The translations under genes and the position numbers were made by a program. DNA of 64,000 nt from Rhizophagus irregularis. Its lineage: Eukaryota; Glomeromycota; Glomeromycetes; Glomerales; Glomeraceae. The stretch covers positions 2,480,001 through 2,544,000 of the forward strand of contig NC_089441.1 of the NCBI RefSeq assembly GCF_026210795.1. Reading direction: 5' to 3'. Positions 12,174 through 26,553 of this stretch are shown in pieces (the first letter of the stretch is position 1; each line of letters opens with the position of its first letter). A model generated the notes under the pieces. The model made no database searches and was not told the origin of the DNA. It saw nothing but the letters and a program-made list of their open reading frames with translations.

Positions 12174-13295
12174 ATGTTAAACCTGATAAATTACCGACTC
12201 CGCATAACTCTTGCGGATTCGCGCGTATTAACGGGTCAAATGCTTGCCTTTGACAAACATATGAATCTTGTTTTGGCAGATTGTGAAGAATTCAGAAAGA
12301 TTAAACCGAAAAGTGGGTCAAAAGTTCCCCAGGGCCAACCTGAACAAGAAGAAAAACGAACATTAGGTTTGGTTATTCTAAGAGGAGAAACCATTATTAG
12401 TCTGAGTGTGGAAGGTCCACCACCACCAAGTGCCGATGATTCGAAAACTAAATTAGCTCAGGTATATTTTTAAACTCAAATAAAGCTACCGAATATTTTA
12501 TCGATTTATTTATTTATTTAACCTATAAATTGATTAGTTACCAGGTGGTACTGGAATAGGTCGACCAGCAGGTAGAGGGTTGCCAGTAGCTCCACCAGGT
12601 GTTGCTCCAGCGGGTATCAATCTATCAATTCTTACATATGTATGATTTATAATTTTAAGTTATAATACATAACTATTCTTTCTTAAACTTAGGACTAACT
12701 GGTCCTGTACGCGGTGTGGGTGGGCCAGCTCCCGGAATGATGCAGCCAAGAGGAGGTGCGCCAGCAGCTGCAGCTGCTCCAATATCGTATGGTCGGCCAC
12801 CAATTCCAGGACAGATGCCTCCTGCAATGCCACCGGGTATGGCACCTAGACCAGGTATGCCTCCTGTTATGGGTGGTATGCCACCAGCTGGGTATAGAGG
12901 AGGAATGGGTCCACCACCTGGAATGCCTGTTATGGGAGGAATGCCACCGGGAAATTACAGGGGTGGTGCACCACCAGGCATGCGACCACCACCAATGGGA
13001 ATGGTATGTAAAATATTTCTCATTTAAAATGGTTAAATTAAACTATTAATGTGATTCTCATTTTATGTTAGCCCGGTGGACCTCCACCATATCCCCAAGG
13101 TCGTAGTGGTATGCCTCCTGGGTAAGTAGTTAACTTTGATTTTGATTTATGTATTTAATTATATAGAATTAATTTCTGTTTCTGTATAGTTTCCCTGTCC
13201 CAGGACAAGCTCCACCTCAAGGATTTAGACCTCCACCACAAATGCGACCACCGGGAGGTCCCCAACAAGGCCAAGGTCGAGGTCAACAACAGTAA
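12174..13295 (+). CDS. SMB1: Spliceosomal core protein SmB (SNRPB-like)
   Basis: Member of the heteroheptameric Sm ring on U1, U2, U4 and U5 snRNAs. Five exons (12174-12461, 12538-12613, 12693-13003, 13072-13121, 13190-13295) join to 276 residues. Residues 1-85 hold the Sm fold: Sm1 ([20 protein letters not shown], with [11 protein letters not shown]) and Sm2 ([17 protein letters not shown]). The rest is the SmB/B' tail, rich in Pro, Gly and Met, with repeats of [12 protein letters not shown] and RPPP that bind WW and GYF domains. The RG-containing end (GQGRGQQQ) may be methylated. The start at 12174 lacks the few extra residues some SmB proteins have before LQHINYR, so an upstream start exon cannot be ruled out. 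Confidence 0.95.
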
Positions 13296-13763
13296 CTAAA
13301 AAAAACATTTCAAATTAGATAAAATTTTTGATTTACAAGATGGCAGGGTGTTACTGCATAGATTTACATAATGCATTGAAAAGTCAAGTCGGTTTTGTGA
13401 TACATAGATTTTAGACGACAATTTATTCTTTTCAAAGAAGATTACACATACTATTTTAAGATCACAATGGATGAAAAAATTTTTATTTGCATAATAAATG
13501 CACATCGTAAAAATCTATTACAAAAGTAATTAAAGAAATAATTGTCCATAAAAAAAAGTAAAATCTAATGTTGAAGATAATGTATTTTTTTTTATCAAGA
13601 GAATAAATAACAAAATCAACTGTAAATTATTAAAAAAATAACAAAATAACAATAAATAATAGTATATATGTAATTATACATACATACATTTTCTATGATC
13701 GGTATTGAGTAAGTTAGCAGCTATGACTGATATCAACCTTACCAAGTTAAAACTTCATTTTAT
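13296..13763. other. Spacer between convergent SmB and MOB2 genes
   Basis: 3'-to-3' intergenic region, AT-rich with A and T runs. I see nothing coding or repeated. Confidence 0.5.
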
Positions 13764-14667
13764 TTAACTGATTCTCCCATTATTTTCCATATGTGCAATT
13801 AACTCTTCCAAAGGAGCTAACTCTTTTTTATCAGGTAACAAATTAAACTCTTTAGCAAAAGAAATAAAATGTGCAAATAAGGAATTAAAATGTTTTTCTT
13901 CACGTAAATGTAATACTTGTTCATAATGTTGATAGTAAATATGGGCAAAAACTCTAAAACATTGCTTGAATATCGTTTTAACAGTTTGTTGAAAATCTTT
14001 AGGAAACTCTCGTCCTGTTATAATGAAAAGGAGACAATTTAATGGTACGTATTTACTTTTTTTCTTTTTGAAGAGAATAATCGCAGCTTACCAGCTTTTG
14101 TTGGGAAAACATTTTCATTATTGATAAGATCCTGAGCCCAAGTCATTACATAATCCATGTATGTTGGAGCTGGTAACTTATTTTTCTTTTGATTTTGATC
14201 TGTCCAAGTATAAGGTTCAAAACTATAAATTAAATAAATATAAATTATCAGCTGATTTTAAAAAATTCATCTCGATAAATTTGTTGGACTTACCCAGCGC
14301 CCGTATTCATAGTAGGGCAGTTAACCGGTGTACAGAAATCAGTGACTGTTCCATAAAACATGTTGAGATAATTAAAGAATTCGAATACTAAAATAAAAAA
14401 TTAGTTTGACTTAAATAACTATAAACTTTAAATTTTATCGAGAAGAGATTTCAGATCTCAAAGGAAATAATGGGTTTATTTACCGTTTACGGCTAACCAT
14501 TCGTCCACATCTACATATTTAGGCAATACAACAATTTTTTTAAAACTTCCTTCAACCAAAGAAGCATCAATAAATGGTTTTGAAAGGAATAAAGGACGTG
14601 AAATTGGAGTTGTTCGCGTACGACTTCTTTGAGTATTTTTTTTACTATGATAATATTCCAAACGCAT
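13764..14667 (-). CDS. MOB2: MOB2-type kinase activator
   Basis: Mob-family coactivator of NDR/LATS kinases; MOB2 partners the Cbk1/Orb6-type kinase in fungal polarity and morphogenesis. Four minus-strand exons (14667-14484, 14387-14294, 14222-14092, 14014-13764) make 219 residues in frame. The Mob core is complete: PLFLSKPFIDASLVEGSFKK, LPKYVDVDEWLAVN, FEFFNYLNMFYG, the zinc site with EFC-type cysteines (TDFCTPVNCPTM) and the histidines in AHIYYQHY, then NSLFAHFISFAKEFNLL. SLVEGSFK and PKYVD distinguish MOB2 from MOB1. The N terminus is the least certain part: I took Met at 14667, but a further upstream exon is possible because a pyrimidine-rich tract and an AG lie just before SRTRTTP. Confidence 0.88.
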
Positions 14668-15543
14668 CAATATAGTAAAAAAGCAAAAAAAAAAAAGATT
14701 AAATAAGTAAATCAATAAATAAAATGTTCAATCAAACCACCTTATTTGCAAGGTATATTAATATTTACCCTAACCAATTCATTGTGGAGATTGTATTAGA
14801 AAATAAGTTGTCTAAAAAAATAAAAATCTTTTTCAAGAAATATTTGGAGGAACTGAAGATTTACCCTTTAATTTATAAAACTGTATTGTTAAAGGTATAT
14901 TCCACCAACTTTCTTTTTTGTTTCACAAGATTTCTTTTTCGCACAAAATTTCCACGTTGTTTTTTGTACAACAAAAAGTTTCACATAATTGAACACAACC
15001 GTTAATATCCACGGTTATCTTCAGGATTTTCCATTATGAATTGCATAGTTTTGGCAAATGTAAAGTAATCCGCTACCGGGATTTGCATTTCATCCAATAT
15101 ATACTAGTCTATGCATAACAATGGATTAGGATTAACTTCTGGTAATCAGATTTCGCCAATTCACCATCGATTATTTAGGTTACACTAATAAACACCGGAA
15201 ATATCCAGTCTTTGGAACTCCCGCAGAACATAAATAGAATTGATATTTTAGAATCGTTCATGATTTAAGTTTATTAGATATTTTTCTAAGTGAATACAAA
15301 TAATTGTAAAATGGAATTTTTTTGGTAAAAATCTGAAAAATTAAAAAAAAAATATATATAAAAATATATATATATATATTGCAAAACTATATACAATGTT
15401 TGACCTAAAAATAAAAATAAATCAAACTATAAAAAAGATTCAAAGAACATGCACAAAATCAATTATACATGAAAGGAATTAAATTTTTTTTTAATTCGAA
15501 AAAAAAAATAATTAAATATATATACTAATTAACATGTTAATAC
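14668..15543. other. AT-rich spacer upstream of MOB2
   Basis: It contains A/T runs and a (TA)n stretch near 15350-15380. A possible upstream MOB2 exon could lie in its first few hundred bases, but I could not identify one. No other gene is visible. Confidence 0.45.
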
Positions 15544-17289
15544 TTAATATCTACGTGAACGATCAGGTGGTCTAGCAAGTCTGTTTGGTGGATTTCCAGA
15601 CAATCGCTATTTAAATAATACATTTAATACTTTCAATAAATCATAAAGGCGTTAACAACTAATAAAATTTACATTACCCGCTGTATATTATTTATTGATC
15701 CACGACCGTATCTATCTAAATATGGTGCAGTAGGAGGAGGTGGTCTGAATTCATTCCTATGATAATATGGGTATGGATCATCCCTTCCTCGTCCCTAAGA
15801 CAAATTAAAAGGATTAGTAATATGTACCTATAAAAATTTTCTTTTTTTTTAAAAAAAAAAAATTTTAAAATACAATAACCAAAATTAACATTATACCATC
15901 ATTCCGTTTCCTGTCATCGCACTCGGTCCAGTTGGCGGTAGACCATACATACTAGGAGTACCATGATTCATCTCATAATGCATTCCGTTTGGTGGATGTC
16001 GCATCCTTTTATTCATTTGCCCAAGAGTCGGTGGGGTTTGTTCATTCATACGTTTTATTCCAAATGGTAATTGATGATGAAATGCGGTAAAATCATCTTC
16101 ATGATGATGATATGGAGATAGATAGTTGGAATCATAATGATCGCGGGTTGGTGGTATATAACTAGGAGGTTGTACTTGAATACAAATCAAAAATTCAATT
16201 TTTGATATAAATAAAAATGAAAATGTCGTAAAAATAAATATAAAACTCATAAAAACCAAACATACTGTTATGCCTATCTACTCTATACGGTTGATCGTGC
16301 ATCCCAGTATTATAATTTGTCGATGTTTCCCTAATTATTCAGAAAAAAAGAAGAAAATTTAACAAAATTATTTTATTACAAAAAAAAAATAAATAAAAAT
16401 AAAATTAATCGTATTGTTAGAATTTGGAATAAATAATTATTATTTCTAATAATAAAATAATTTAACATAATATATATTCTCAGAAAAAAAAAAATTAATT
16501 TAATTGAAACAAATTTACATACTCTCGCAAATTATTATTTATTGATTCATTATTTGTGACAGCCTGTTCCTTTTTGGCTTGTTTTGCTTTCGCATCACGT
16601 AACTGTTGCCATAATTGTTTTTTCTTTGCCGTTAATTCCTCCAGTTTATTTACAAGAGTTTCTTCATCTGGTAAAGAATCATCACTACTTTCTTCTTCTT
16701 CTTCCTCTTCCTTATCATCATTTTGGCCTTTCAATATAGACTTTCCAGAATCTTTTTTATTATTACTAGACTCTCCATTTCCATCATCCGGTGGCTTGGG
16801 TGGTGGCTCAGGATTTATTGGTTCTTTATTTGATGATTCTTGATCTTGCGAAGATGATATTATTTCCTGCGTAGATTCATTATTGTCCTTATTATTTGAT
16901 ATGTTTTCATTGGAATTTGATGATTCCTTCTCAGATTCATCATCCTCATGATCTATTGACATTTTCTGGTTATTCTCACTATTATTTATTTCTCGAGCAC
17001 TAAAGTGTCCATTTATCTTTTTACTATGATCTATACCATTAATCTCTGAACTTATAGTAGATGTTTTTGTTGTTGTAACAGTCTTGTCCACATTTTCTTC
17101 TTGTTGTAAGTTTACAATATTATTATTATTATTATTTTGTGAACTGTTCTCAGAAGTATTGTTGTCTCTCCCTATTCTCTCCTGTTGCTGTTGTTGTATT
17201 ATTCTCCTTATAGTTGCTTTGCGTATATATTCTGGAACAGGACTAGGTGTAGGAAAGACAACATCTCTTGGTCTGCGATAGCTATCCAT
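15544..17289 (-). CDS. Unrecognised low-complexity coiled-coil protein
   Basis: Five minus-strand exons (17289-16523, 16330-16266, 16174-15897, 15794-15678, 15606-15544) close in frame to 429 residues, which supports a real gene although I do not recognise the family. Layout: a conserved-looking N terminus (MDSYRRPRDVVFPTPSPVP, then an Arg/Gln helix), a long Asn/Ser/Glu/Asp-rich disordered stretch with a Pro cluster (PEPPPKPPDD), an acidic Glu run, a charged coiled coil at about 215-250 (ETLVNKLEELTAKKKQLWQQ), and a His/Pro/Gly/Tyr/Arg-rich tail ending RPPDRSRRY. Acidic block, coiled coil and RG/RS-like tail would suit a nuclear or chromatin adaptor, but that is inference only. Introns 2 (AAG acceptor) and 4 are the softest junctions. 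Confidence 0.72.
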
Positions 17290-18200
17290 TACCCTATTTA
17301 GTTTAAAAATATTTTTTTTTTTAGCATTTTATTTTAGTCCCCTTTTTTTTAATCAATAAACTTAAATATTAAACCTTTTCTCTTACTCTTTTTATAACTT
17401 AGTTCTTTAGTTGTATTGAAAGTAAAAATATCATGGTCCGTAGTGAAAAGTTGGTTTAGTTTATTCATGTTAATAAAAAAATGTCAGATGATATATTAGG
17501 TTATATAAAGATTTTTTTGTCACTCTGTTGAAATGAATTTGCAGTTTTTTCTAATTTACATGTTTCTAAAAATGGTTCAGTATTCTGTGGTGCAACATAA
17601 TACAACATATTAATGACCCAAATACCTGAAAATTTTTACGTCACACATGATAATATAAGACCAAACGTTTCTTCAACTACTCTTTCCCAACTCTTTAAAG
17701 AATCTGTCGCCATGGAACGAGTTTCACACACTTTGTTCCTCTTTATAATCGAATATATAAGTGTTATCATGAAGCAAAAAAAAAAATCAAATTTATTTTA
17801 TTCTTTTTTTTTGTAAACTTTCGGTACATATTTATTTTATAATTGTACAATTTGTATAAATAGATATTTAGTTTGTTTTTAAAATAGTGAGAAAGATGAA
17901 GAAAGAGTTGGGAAAGAAAAGCATAATAAAAAAACCCCGAACAAAATATTAAATATATTCGATCTGATTGATCATGATATATTTCTAATAATGGGCCGAT
18001 CCTTCGATATGACCACCATTTTCATATTACGAGTACAAGAACACAAAAAATAACATCGGTAATTTGGAAACTGATATTTATCCACCAAATATAATTTTTT
18101 TTTTTAAAAAAAATAATTTTTAATAAATTTGAAATTTTGAAATTTAATAAAAAAAATAGAACTTAAACTCATAATGCATTATATTTCATAAACTATCTGA
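17290..18200. other. Intergenic region between two minus-strand genes
   Basis: Upstream region of the coiled-coil gene and downstream region of the KMO gene. A 67-codon plus-strand reading frame (17613-17816) has no recognisable domain, so I do not call it. Low-complexity A/T tracts dominate. Confidence 0.45.
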
Positions 18201-20194
<1,994 letters not shown>

Positions 20195-20637
20195 AATTTA
20201 TTAAAAAACTTTTTTTTTTAACATTTTGTTTATTCATAAAATTTCTTAATTTCTTTAAACTATATTTGTTTAATTTATGAAAGAACGAGTAAATAAATGA
20301 TTTATATTATCACCCAATCAAAATTAGATCCTGCATAGAATTTGTATCAAAAAAAAAAAAATGTATTTATAGTTATTCAATCGTAAATTATGTTAGATTA
20401 AAGATGATAAGATGATTCATCCTACAACAATATTCTATTGAATATAATAGAAGTTTATTAAAATGAATCTAGAAAAAAAACCAAAAATATCAAAAAACAA
20501 AAAATAATAAACCATATTTTAATAAAAGGTTACTACATAGAAAAAAAGGTTACATAGATTTAATAGTATTGAATTTTATATACTATTGAAAAATACCGCG
20601 ATTTTTTTATACTAAAAGAATCGATATTCTTGTATAA
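20195..20637. other. Spacer between KMO and HMG-box genes
   Basis: AT-rich 443-bp region upstream of KMO and downstream of the HMG-box coding end. Nothing further is supported. Confidence 0.5.
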
Positions 20638-21550
20638 TTAAATTTCATCATTTTCGGATGCTCCAGTTTCATTAACAATATTTTCTTCTTTATTATCACC
20701 AGCTTCACCTTCGTTATCCTCATCTTCCATTCTTACCTCATCTTCACATTCCATCGCTTCTTCACGTTCAGCTCTTGAGTGACGTCTCTTATTATTATAA
20801 TTAATATCTGCTGCTAATTCATCAATCTTCTCGCTATCAGTATCTGATTCATATTCATCTCCTCCGATATCTAATTTAACATCATCTTTTGTTTCAACAA
20901 ATTCTTCCTCTTCAAATTCTGATCCAATACCTCTCTCATTCTCATTAATATATTGTTCATAAGAATGATTATTATTATACGGTGATCCCAAAGTTGATGT
21001 TGTTGCTACCCGCGAAGTTTCAACTGTTGTCAGCGAGGATTTAACTTCACCGCTAATATCATTTCTATACGATTCACCATCATCATGATGATGATGATTA
21101 GACACGTTGTTACCTTCAACAAAGTAAGTGGTAACTTCATTTTGTATACCTTCATCTTGCTGAATATATCCGAATTGTGAAGATGTACCAACATAAGAAG
21201 ACATTTCTATTTCATAACGTTGTTTTTCTTTGTTATACATGTCATAATATTTCTGTTATTTTGTAAAAAACGGCGAGTTAAATTTGTCACAAATATAATA
21301 TACGAAGGAATCATAATTTTTTATATGTAACACGAACCTGTTTTTCCTCATTCGGTAAATCTTTCCATTTTTGACTCAAAATTCTGGTAACGTCTTGAAA
21401 TCCTTTATTTTGATTTTCTTCTCTTGCTTGATCGCGTTGAGATTTACAATACATTAGGAAGGCGTTTCTTGGACGTTTTGGCGCGTTTGGATCCCTATTT
21501 TGCTTTTTTCGTTTTCCGGTACGATGATCTTCTAACAATTCTTCCGCAGA
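20638..21550 (-). CDS. HMG-box protein, Nhp10-like (3' part of gene)
   Basis: Two exons (21550-21338 and 21252-20638) encode one complete HMG box followed by an acidic tail. The box reads RDPNAPKRPRNAFLMYCKSQ ... FQDVTRILSQKWKDLPNEEK and, across the intron, QKYYDMYNKEKQRYEIEM. The DVTR element after helix 1 and the RDPNAPKRP entry resemble Nhp10, the HMG subunit of the INO80 chromatin remodeller, more than Nhp6 or Hmo1. The roughly 190-residue tail is rich in Asp, Glu, Asn and Ser. The first exon here opens with SAEELLEDH and has no ATG of its own; the only Met lies inside the HMG box. The 5' part must therefore come from upstream, most simply from the INO80F-domain exons at 22758-22115 (same strand, matching phase 0). 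That fused model would be 373 residues. Confidence 0.8.
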
Positions 21551-22057
21551 CTTTTAAAATAAATATATATTTCCGCAGGAAGAATATAAATTCATATAAC
21601 ACACAAATTTAATTATAGAATTATAATATAATTTTTTAATTAATATAATATATATTTTTTTTTTTTGGTTTATCAAAAGATAGAAATATATCCAATAAAC
21701 CAAAATACGAATTTGATAGTTGAAAAAATATATATGATATTGATTCATCCATGTTTTGTTTATTGGATTTTTAAAAGGAATCAAATAAGGGATTGGTAGA
21801 TTTCGAAAGTGAGTATAAAATACATCAAAAGGTAAGGGGAAAGGGCAAGGGGGAAATCAAAGTTAGATACATCGAATAATATATGGATTGAATAATTAAA
21901 TATTATAACAAGCAACCAATTATATGTATCTCTCACGCTTTAATAATTTGTAAACGAAAATAAATTGCAAAAAAAAATAAATAACTTCCTCAATCCCCCA
22001 CTTTATGGCATTTTTAAAAGCAATATGATTTTGGTTGCGATGTTTTAAACAATTGCG
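21551..22057 (-). other. Candidate long intron or short intergenic spacer
   Basis: No ATG exon that splices in phase to the HMG exon could be found here. If a GTGGGT donor at 22114 is used, this belongs to an intron of about 564 nt; otherwise it is the 3' flank of the INO80F gene. Very A/T-rich. Confidence 0.4.
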
Positions 22058-22758
22058 TCACTGTTTCATAGATATAGCATGTGAGCCATTATCATCATTG
22101 CTGTCACTACCCACCGAAGATAAATCCTCCTCCGAATCTATCGCTCTTGGAGGCGATGATGTTGTGTCGGATTCAGACTCATTAGTGGGTTGTGATTGTT
22201 CTAACCGATCAAATAAGAAGCTAATTTGGAAAAAGAGAATAAAATAAACAAGGAGTAAATTAGAAACATAGTTTGACATAAACCATTTGTTACCTTCTCT
22301 CTATTTTTAACCGCTGTATATTTTTCTTTGCTCTGGTTAGTTTGAGTGACAGTTTTTCATTTTCCTAGATTGATAAATTGAAAAAAAAAAAATTTCAAAT
22401 TCGCTCGATAAGACAACAGTTTTTAAAAAAAGATGCCATTAATACCTCCTCCATTTCTCGGATCTTTTTCTTAAGTTCTTTATATTTCCTCTTGTATTTG
22501 AGATCTAATCATATTTAAGTGATCAACGGAGTAGATTATATAAAACAAAGAATGATTATTAAATTATAAATACCATCGTTAGCCGCAACTGCTTTGAATG
22601 TGGGTTGCTTTTGCCTTGACTATTGTTGTTGTAAAGAGTATTGAAACAACCAAATAAAGTTAGATCTAAAAAAAAGCCAAGTGAAAACAACTTTGCAATG
22701 AATAAGAAGAAAATACATGAAAAAACAGGTTTTCTCTTGTTCTTACCTTTGAAGACAT
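22058..22758 (-). CDS. INO80 complex subunit F-domain protein
   Basis: Five small exons (22758-22747, 22619-22574, 22504-22446, 22364-22294, 22220-22058) join in frame to 116 residues. The core is a basic coiled coil: PTFKAVAANDDLKYKRKYKE, then KKKIREMEEENEKLSLKLTR and AKKNIQRLKIERSFLFDRLE. This matches the INO80F domain (TFPT-type subunit of INO80) as I know it: a KYK(R/E)L block, an ENEKL heptad and a final ER-FL-RLE. An acidic Ser-rich tail ends at TGA 22058. The 12-nt first exon (MSSK) is tiny; reading is open upstream, so the true start may be earlier. The next exons downstream encode an Nhp10-like HMG box lacking its own start, so this may be the N-terminal half of one INO80F-HMG gene. 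Confidence 0.8.
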
Positions 22759-23757
22759 ATTGTCGTTTGATTCAGGAAACGATTCCGTAGTAGGTTCACC
22801 GTACTGGTCTAAAATGTAGGTCACTTTTGGGTCGAAGGATAAGGATCGAGATGCAAAAAACCAAAATTATGATTTAATTTAAAAGAACGACCAAAAAATG
22901 TAATAAAAAAAATTGCTTTAGGGAACTAAATAGTAAAAGAACGGATAAATGTCCGATAGTTGCTTATCAACAAGACTCCAGAAGGTTGTAAAACCTTGAA
23001 AAATCGAATAGTTTCGCGAGAACGAAGGATATTATCACGATTTGGCGAATCGATCAATTATTTCCAACGCTTGATAAGTAAACAACTAGAAAAAATGTAA
23101 GAGGAGGGAAATATTTATAATTTACCTAGGACTTAGAACTTTTTGTTTTTTATATACTATTTTTTTTTACTTTTTAGGATAAATCAAGATTTGTGACTGG
23201 TTTTTTTTCTTTTGAGTGTTCTCTTTGATGACGTCAGCCTGATCGACGTTTGTCATGAGGAAACTTGTGGTTTTCACAGCAAAAAAACGAATGATTCATA
23301 AATTACAACATTTAATCCTTGCTTTTGATCAATTCGATACAAGGTTCTTTTTGAATCCTTTCTTATTCTTCTAATTTTGAAAATTTACTTAGACAGTTAT
23401 CTCCGAAACTTAAAACTTATTTTGGAAATTAATTCATGAATTAAAATTTGTTCTAGCAAGAGATATCATTTCGCGGACTTTTCCGTAATTTTTTCGGTAT
23501 CACTGAAAATAAATTGTGTAAACCAATCTGTAGACTGACAAATAGTAAACAATCTTCCAATGACTGATCAGTGAAGTAGTTATGATTAAGATAGTGTTGA
23601 TCTACAGATGATTAGATAAATATATGAATTATACAGATGCCACTTTTCATAAAACTTGAAATTCTGAATCAGGATTCAGTGTTCAAATTAATAATCTATT
23701 TTTTTCTATTTTTTTTCGAATAGAATCAATTGGACCTCTTTCTTTTTTATTATAAGA
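22759..23757. other. Divergent promoter region, INO80F versus TRAF-like gene
   Basis: About 1 kb between two divergently transcribed genes. It is less A/T-extreme than most spacers here and includes a CRE-like palindrome. I see no coding sequence. Confidence 0.5.
23229..23236. promoter_or_regulatory. CRE-like site TGACGTCA
   Basis: A perfect 8-bp TGACGTCA palindrome, the site bound by ATF/CREB-type bZIP factors. It lies about 470 bp upstream of the INO80F start and 520 bp upstream of the TRAF-like start. A function is plausible but unproven. Confidence 0.35.
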
Positions 23758-25271
23758 ATGGATTTAAATTCTGTTGTTTATGTAGAGTCAGTTAATTCCA
23801 ATCTTATATGTTGTGTCTGTCAAACACCTTTCGTTGATCCTGTAGTTATAGAATCTTGCGGGTAATTAAATTTATTATATTTTCGGTATTTTGTTTAACA
23901 ATATATCAAGTAACTAATTCCATTCACGCTTAAACATTTTGTCAGTCACACATTTTGCAAGAATTGTATTACTCAAGCATTATCAACAAGATCAACTTGT
24001 CCAGTTGATCGATCACATATTTCTAATGTTAATGAACTTCGACCTGCTGCAAAAATAATTGCAAACATGGTTAATGAATTGTTAACTTACTGTCCAAATA
24101 AAAATGATGGATGTCCTTATAAAGGACAACGTCAATTGTTAATTACTCATATCAAGGAAGAATGTTTATTTACCAAATTATCATGTTATAACGAAGAATG
24201 TAAAGAAATTATTTTTAAAAAAGATTTACCAAAACACATGGAAAATTGTAAAGCTAGAATGGTTAAATGTGAAAATTGTGAAGCTAAAGTTCAATTATCT
24301 ATTTTAGAGGTAAATTTTCTTTAAAAAAAAATCATCACAATTTTAATATTTCGTACACCCCCCCTTTTTATGGTTATTTATTTATTTTAGATAAATTAAA
24401 TTAATACACGTTTTTATAAAGGGACACAAATCTAACTGTCCAGTCAAAAATATAGAATGTTCTTTTTGTCATACTACACGTATTCAATCAGAACATACTT
24501 TACATCTTGAAGAATGTCCAGAAAAACCTGTTACTTGTCATCATGCGGAATTTGGTTGTTCTTGGGAAGGTCGTCAACTTGATTTATTGGATCATATTGA
24601 TTCATGTAGCTATGAGCCATTGAAAGGATTTTTTAATATGTATAAACAACGTAATGAAGCTCTCGAACAAGAGAATCAACGATTAAAAACAAATATTCAA
24701 GAACTTAATAGCACAGTAAGCTTGTTAGAAAATCAGGTTACTGCTATGTCTAATTGGTTGTCAAATTTTACAGATTCAAAAGGAATATTATCAAATTCTG
24801 AAGGACAACCTTCAGGTTCATCAGCTCATGAACTTATTTTATCGGACGACGATCATATGAAGAATGAAATTGAAAATTTAAGTTTTAATCTAATGGATTT
24901 AGACGCAATTATGACGGAAAATATGAGAATGCAAGAAGAAATTCAAAGTGTAAAAAATATTTGTTATGGGTTAAGAATGCAAATGCATTATCTATTAATG
25001 GAGAGGAGAGGTGGAGAGCCATCTGTTGGGACAGCAGGTCCAACAAATTCTGTTGTTAGAACAGGATTAAATGGCCATATTGGTATTGGAAGAACTGTTC
25101 CACCCAATAACTCCAAATCCAGTCCTGATTCTTCTTCGGAATTAAATACGCGTCCTCTTCGTCCACTGGGACCTGGTAAATATTTTTATCATCATTTCTT
25201 GAAAACATACGTTTGTATGCTAATTTATTTTTACATATTTTTTAGAATCTCCGCGTCAAGAAAAACTCTAA
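23758..25271 (+). CDS. RING and TRAF-type zinc-finger protein
   Basis: Four exons (23758-23861, 23946-24309, 24422-25175, 25246-25271) give 415 residues. Residues 18-58 form a C3HC4 RING (CCVCQTPFVDPVV ... CGHTFCKNC ... STCPVD), suggesting E3 ubiquitin ligase activity. Residues about 80-200 contain a run of TRAF-type zinc fingers (CPNKNDGCPYKGQR, HIKEECLF, CYNEECKE, NCPVKNIECSFC, CHHAEFGCSWEGRQ, each with the CX6CX11HX3-4C-like spacing). A coiled coil follows (about 225-275, EQENQRLKTNIQELNSTVSL), then a disordered Ser/Pro tail. No C-terminal MATH domain is visible, as in the shorter TRAF-like proteins of fungi and protists. Exon 3 uses an AAG acceptor just before GHKSNC. This is the last core gene before the repeat-rich half. 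Confidence 0.88.
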
Positions 25272-26324
25272 ATAATTATAATTACATCTTATTAAAATGG
25301 GGTCTTAAATCTTACATTTAATTAAAATAAATGTTCAAAAACATTCTGATAACCTTTTTTTTTTAAAAAAAAAAAATAGAAATTAATGTAGTTAATTATA
25401 TTATATTTAAAATGAAACATAATATCCAAAATTATATAAAATTATTTATAAATAATTTAAATGATCAATTAATTTTTGAAATAAAAGCTAAAAATATTAC
25501 ATAGAATTGAAATAGAGTATTGTTCTGCTAGACCGCCAATGTTGAAAAAATAATTATAATACTGGATTTTTGGATTATAAAAGCATAGGAGTATAACAAT
25601 ATGTTATATTAATTTAGAATATCATCAAATATTCATTTACATGAGCAGTTTTATTTTAAATTGGAAATTAATGCAATATATTTTATATTTAAATTACTTA
25701 AATTATAATTTTATTAACTATCTCTTTTAAATCAAGGCAATTTCTCTAAAATATGTTAAAATAAATGCAATTGCTTTTATATAATCTACTTTACAACTAA
25801 ATATGATTATAATAATGGTTTTATTTTACATCTTCAATTTATTAAATTTTTTAAAATACATTCTATTTTAACAATATTATAAATAAAATCCTTTCAATTA
25901 ATACTTCTTTTTTTTTATTTTATACCATTTATTAGTACTTTATAAGTAAATGGTAAAATACTCTATATTTTAAATATTTGTTATTTTATTAATTTTATTT
26001 TTTTATCAAATTACTTTAGTTTTACAAAGTATTTAAAATTATATTAAAGAATCCAGTAACTTAGATTAGATTACAACAGTGATTTATAATCTAATGATAA
26101 TGTAATTTAATGGTGATGTTATAATCTAATAATAATAGTATAACCTAGTGTCATAATCTAATTAGATGTTTTAATCATAATTGTTATATCATAATCTAAT
26201 ATAATAGTATTATTATAATTTATTATATAGCTGTAATTTTACAACTAATTAAAAACAGTTGAGACATTAAACTTAAATAATTAGTAATTTTTCTAACTGT
26301 CTTATTATTATTATGTTGGTTTAA

Positions 26325-26553
26325 TTCAGAATCCCAGAAAATATATAAATAGGTAAAATCTCAAGTTGTTTAGAATTTGCCAAAAAAATTATGTAAATCT
26401 TTTCTTTTTAAACAATACCGGCCAGAAATTTAATTTACTAATTTAAAAATTACCTAGTATTATTATAGTTCTGGCCCTGAAGAAATGCTTAGAGCTTATA
26501 GTAAATTTTTTTGGCTGAACCTTACCTATTTATATATTTTTCAGAATCCTCTT
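26325..26553. mobile_element. Short inverted-repeat (MITE-like) element
   Basis: The arms 26325-26365 and 26513-26553 are imperfect inverted repeats: TTCAGAATCC, AATATATAAATAGGTAA on the left and their complements on the right. An inner pair, GCCAAAAAAATT (26379-26390) and AATTTTTTTGGC (26504-26515), is perfect. The whole element is about 230 bp. There is no coding capacity and no clear target duplication. Confidence 0.55.

Noticed and set aside
14724-15005. 93-codon frame upstream of MOB2
   Set aside because: Lys/Phe/Asn-rich, no family resemblance, opposite strand to MOB2; looks random.
17613-17816. 67-codon plus-strand reading frame
   Set aside because: No domain, hydrophobic low-complexity end, no splice partner; expected by chance in this A/T-rich spacer.
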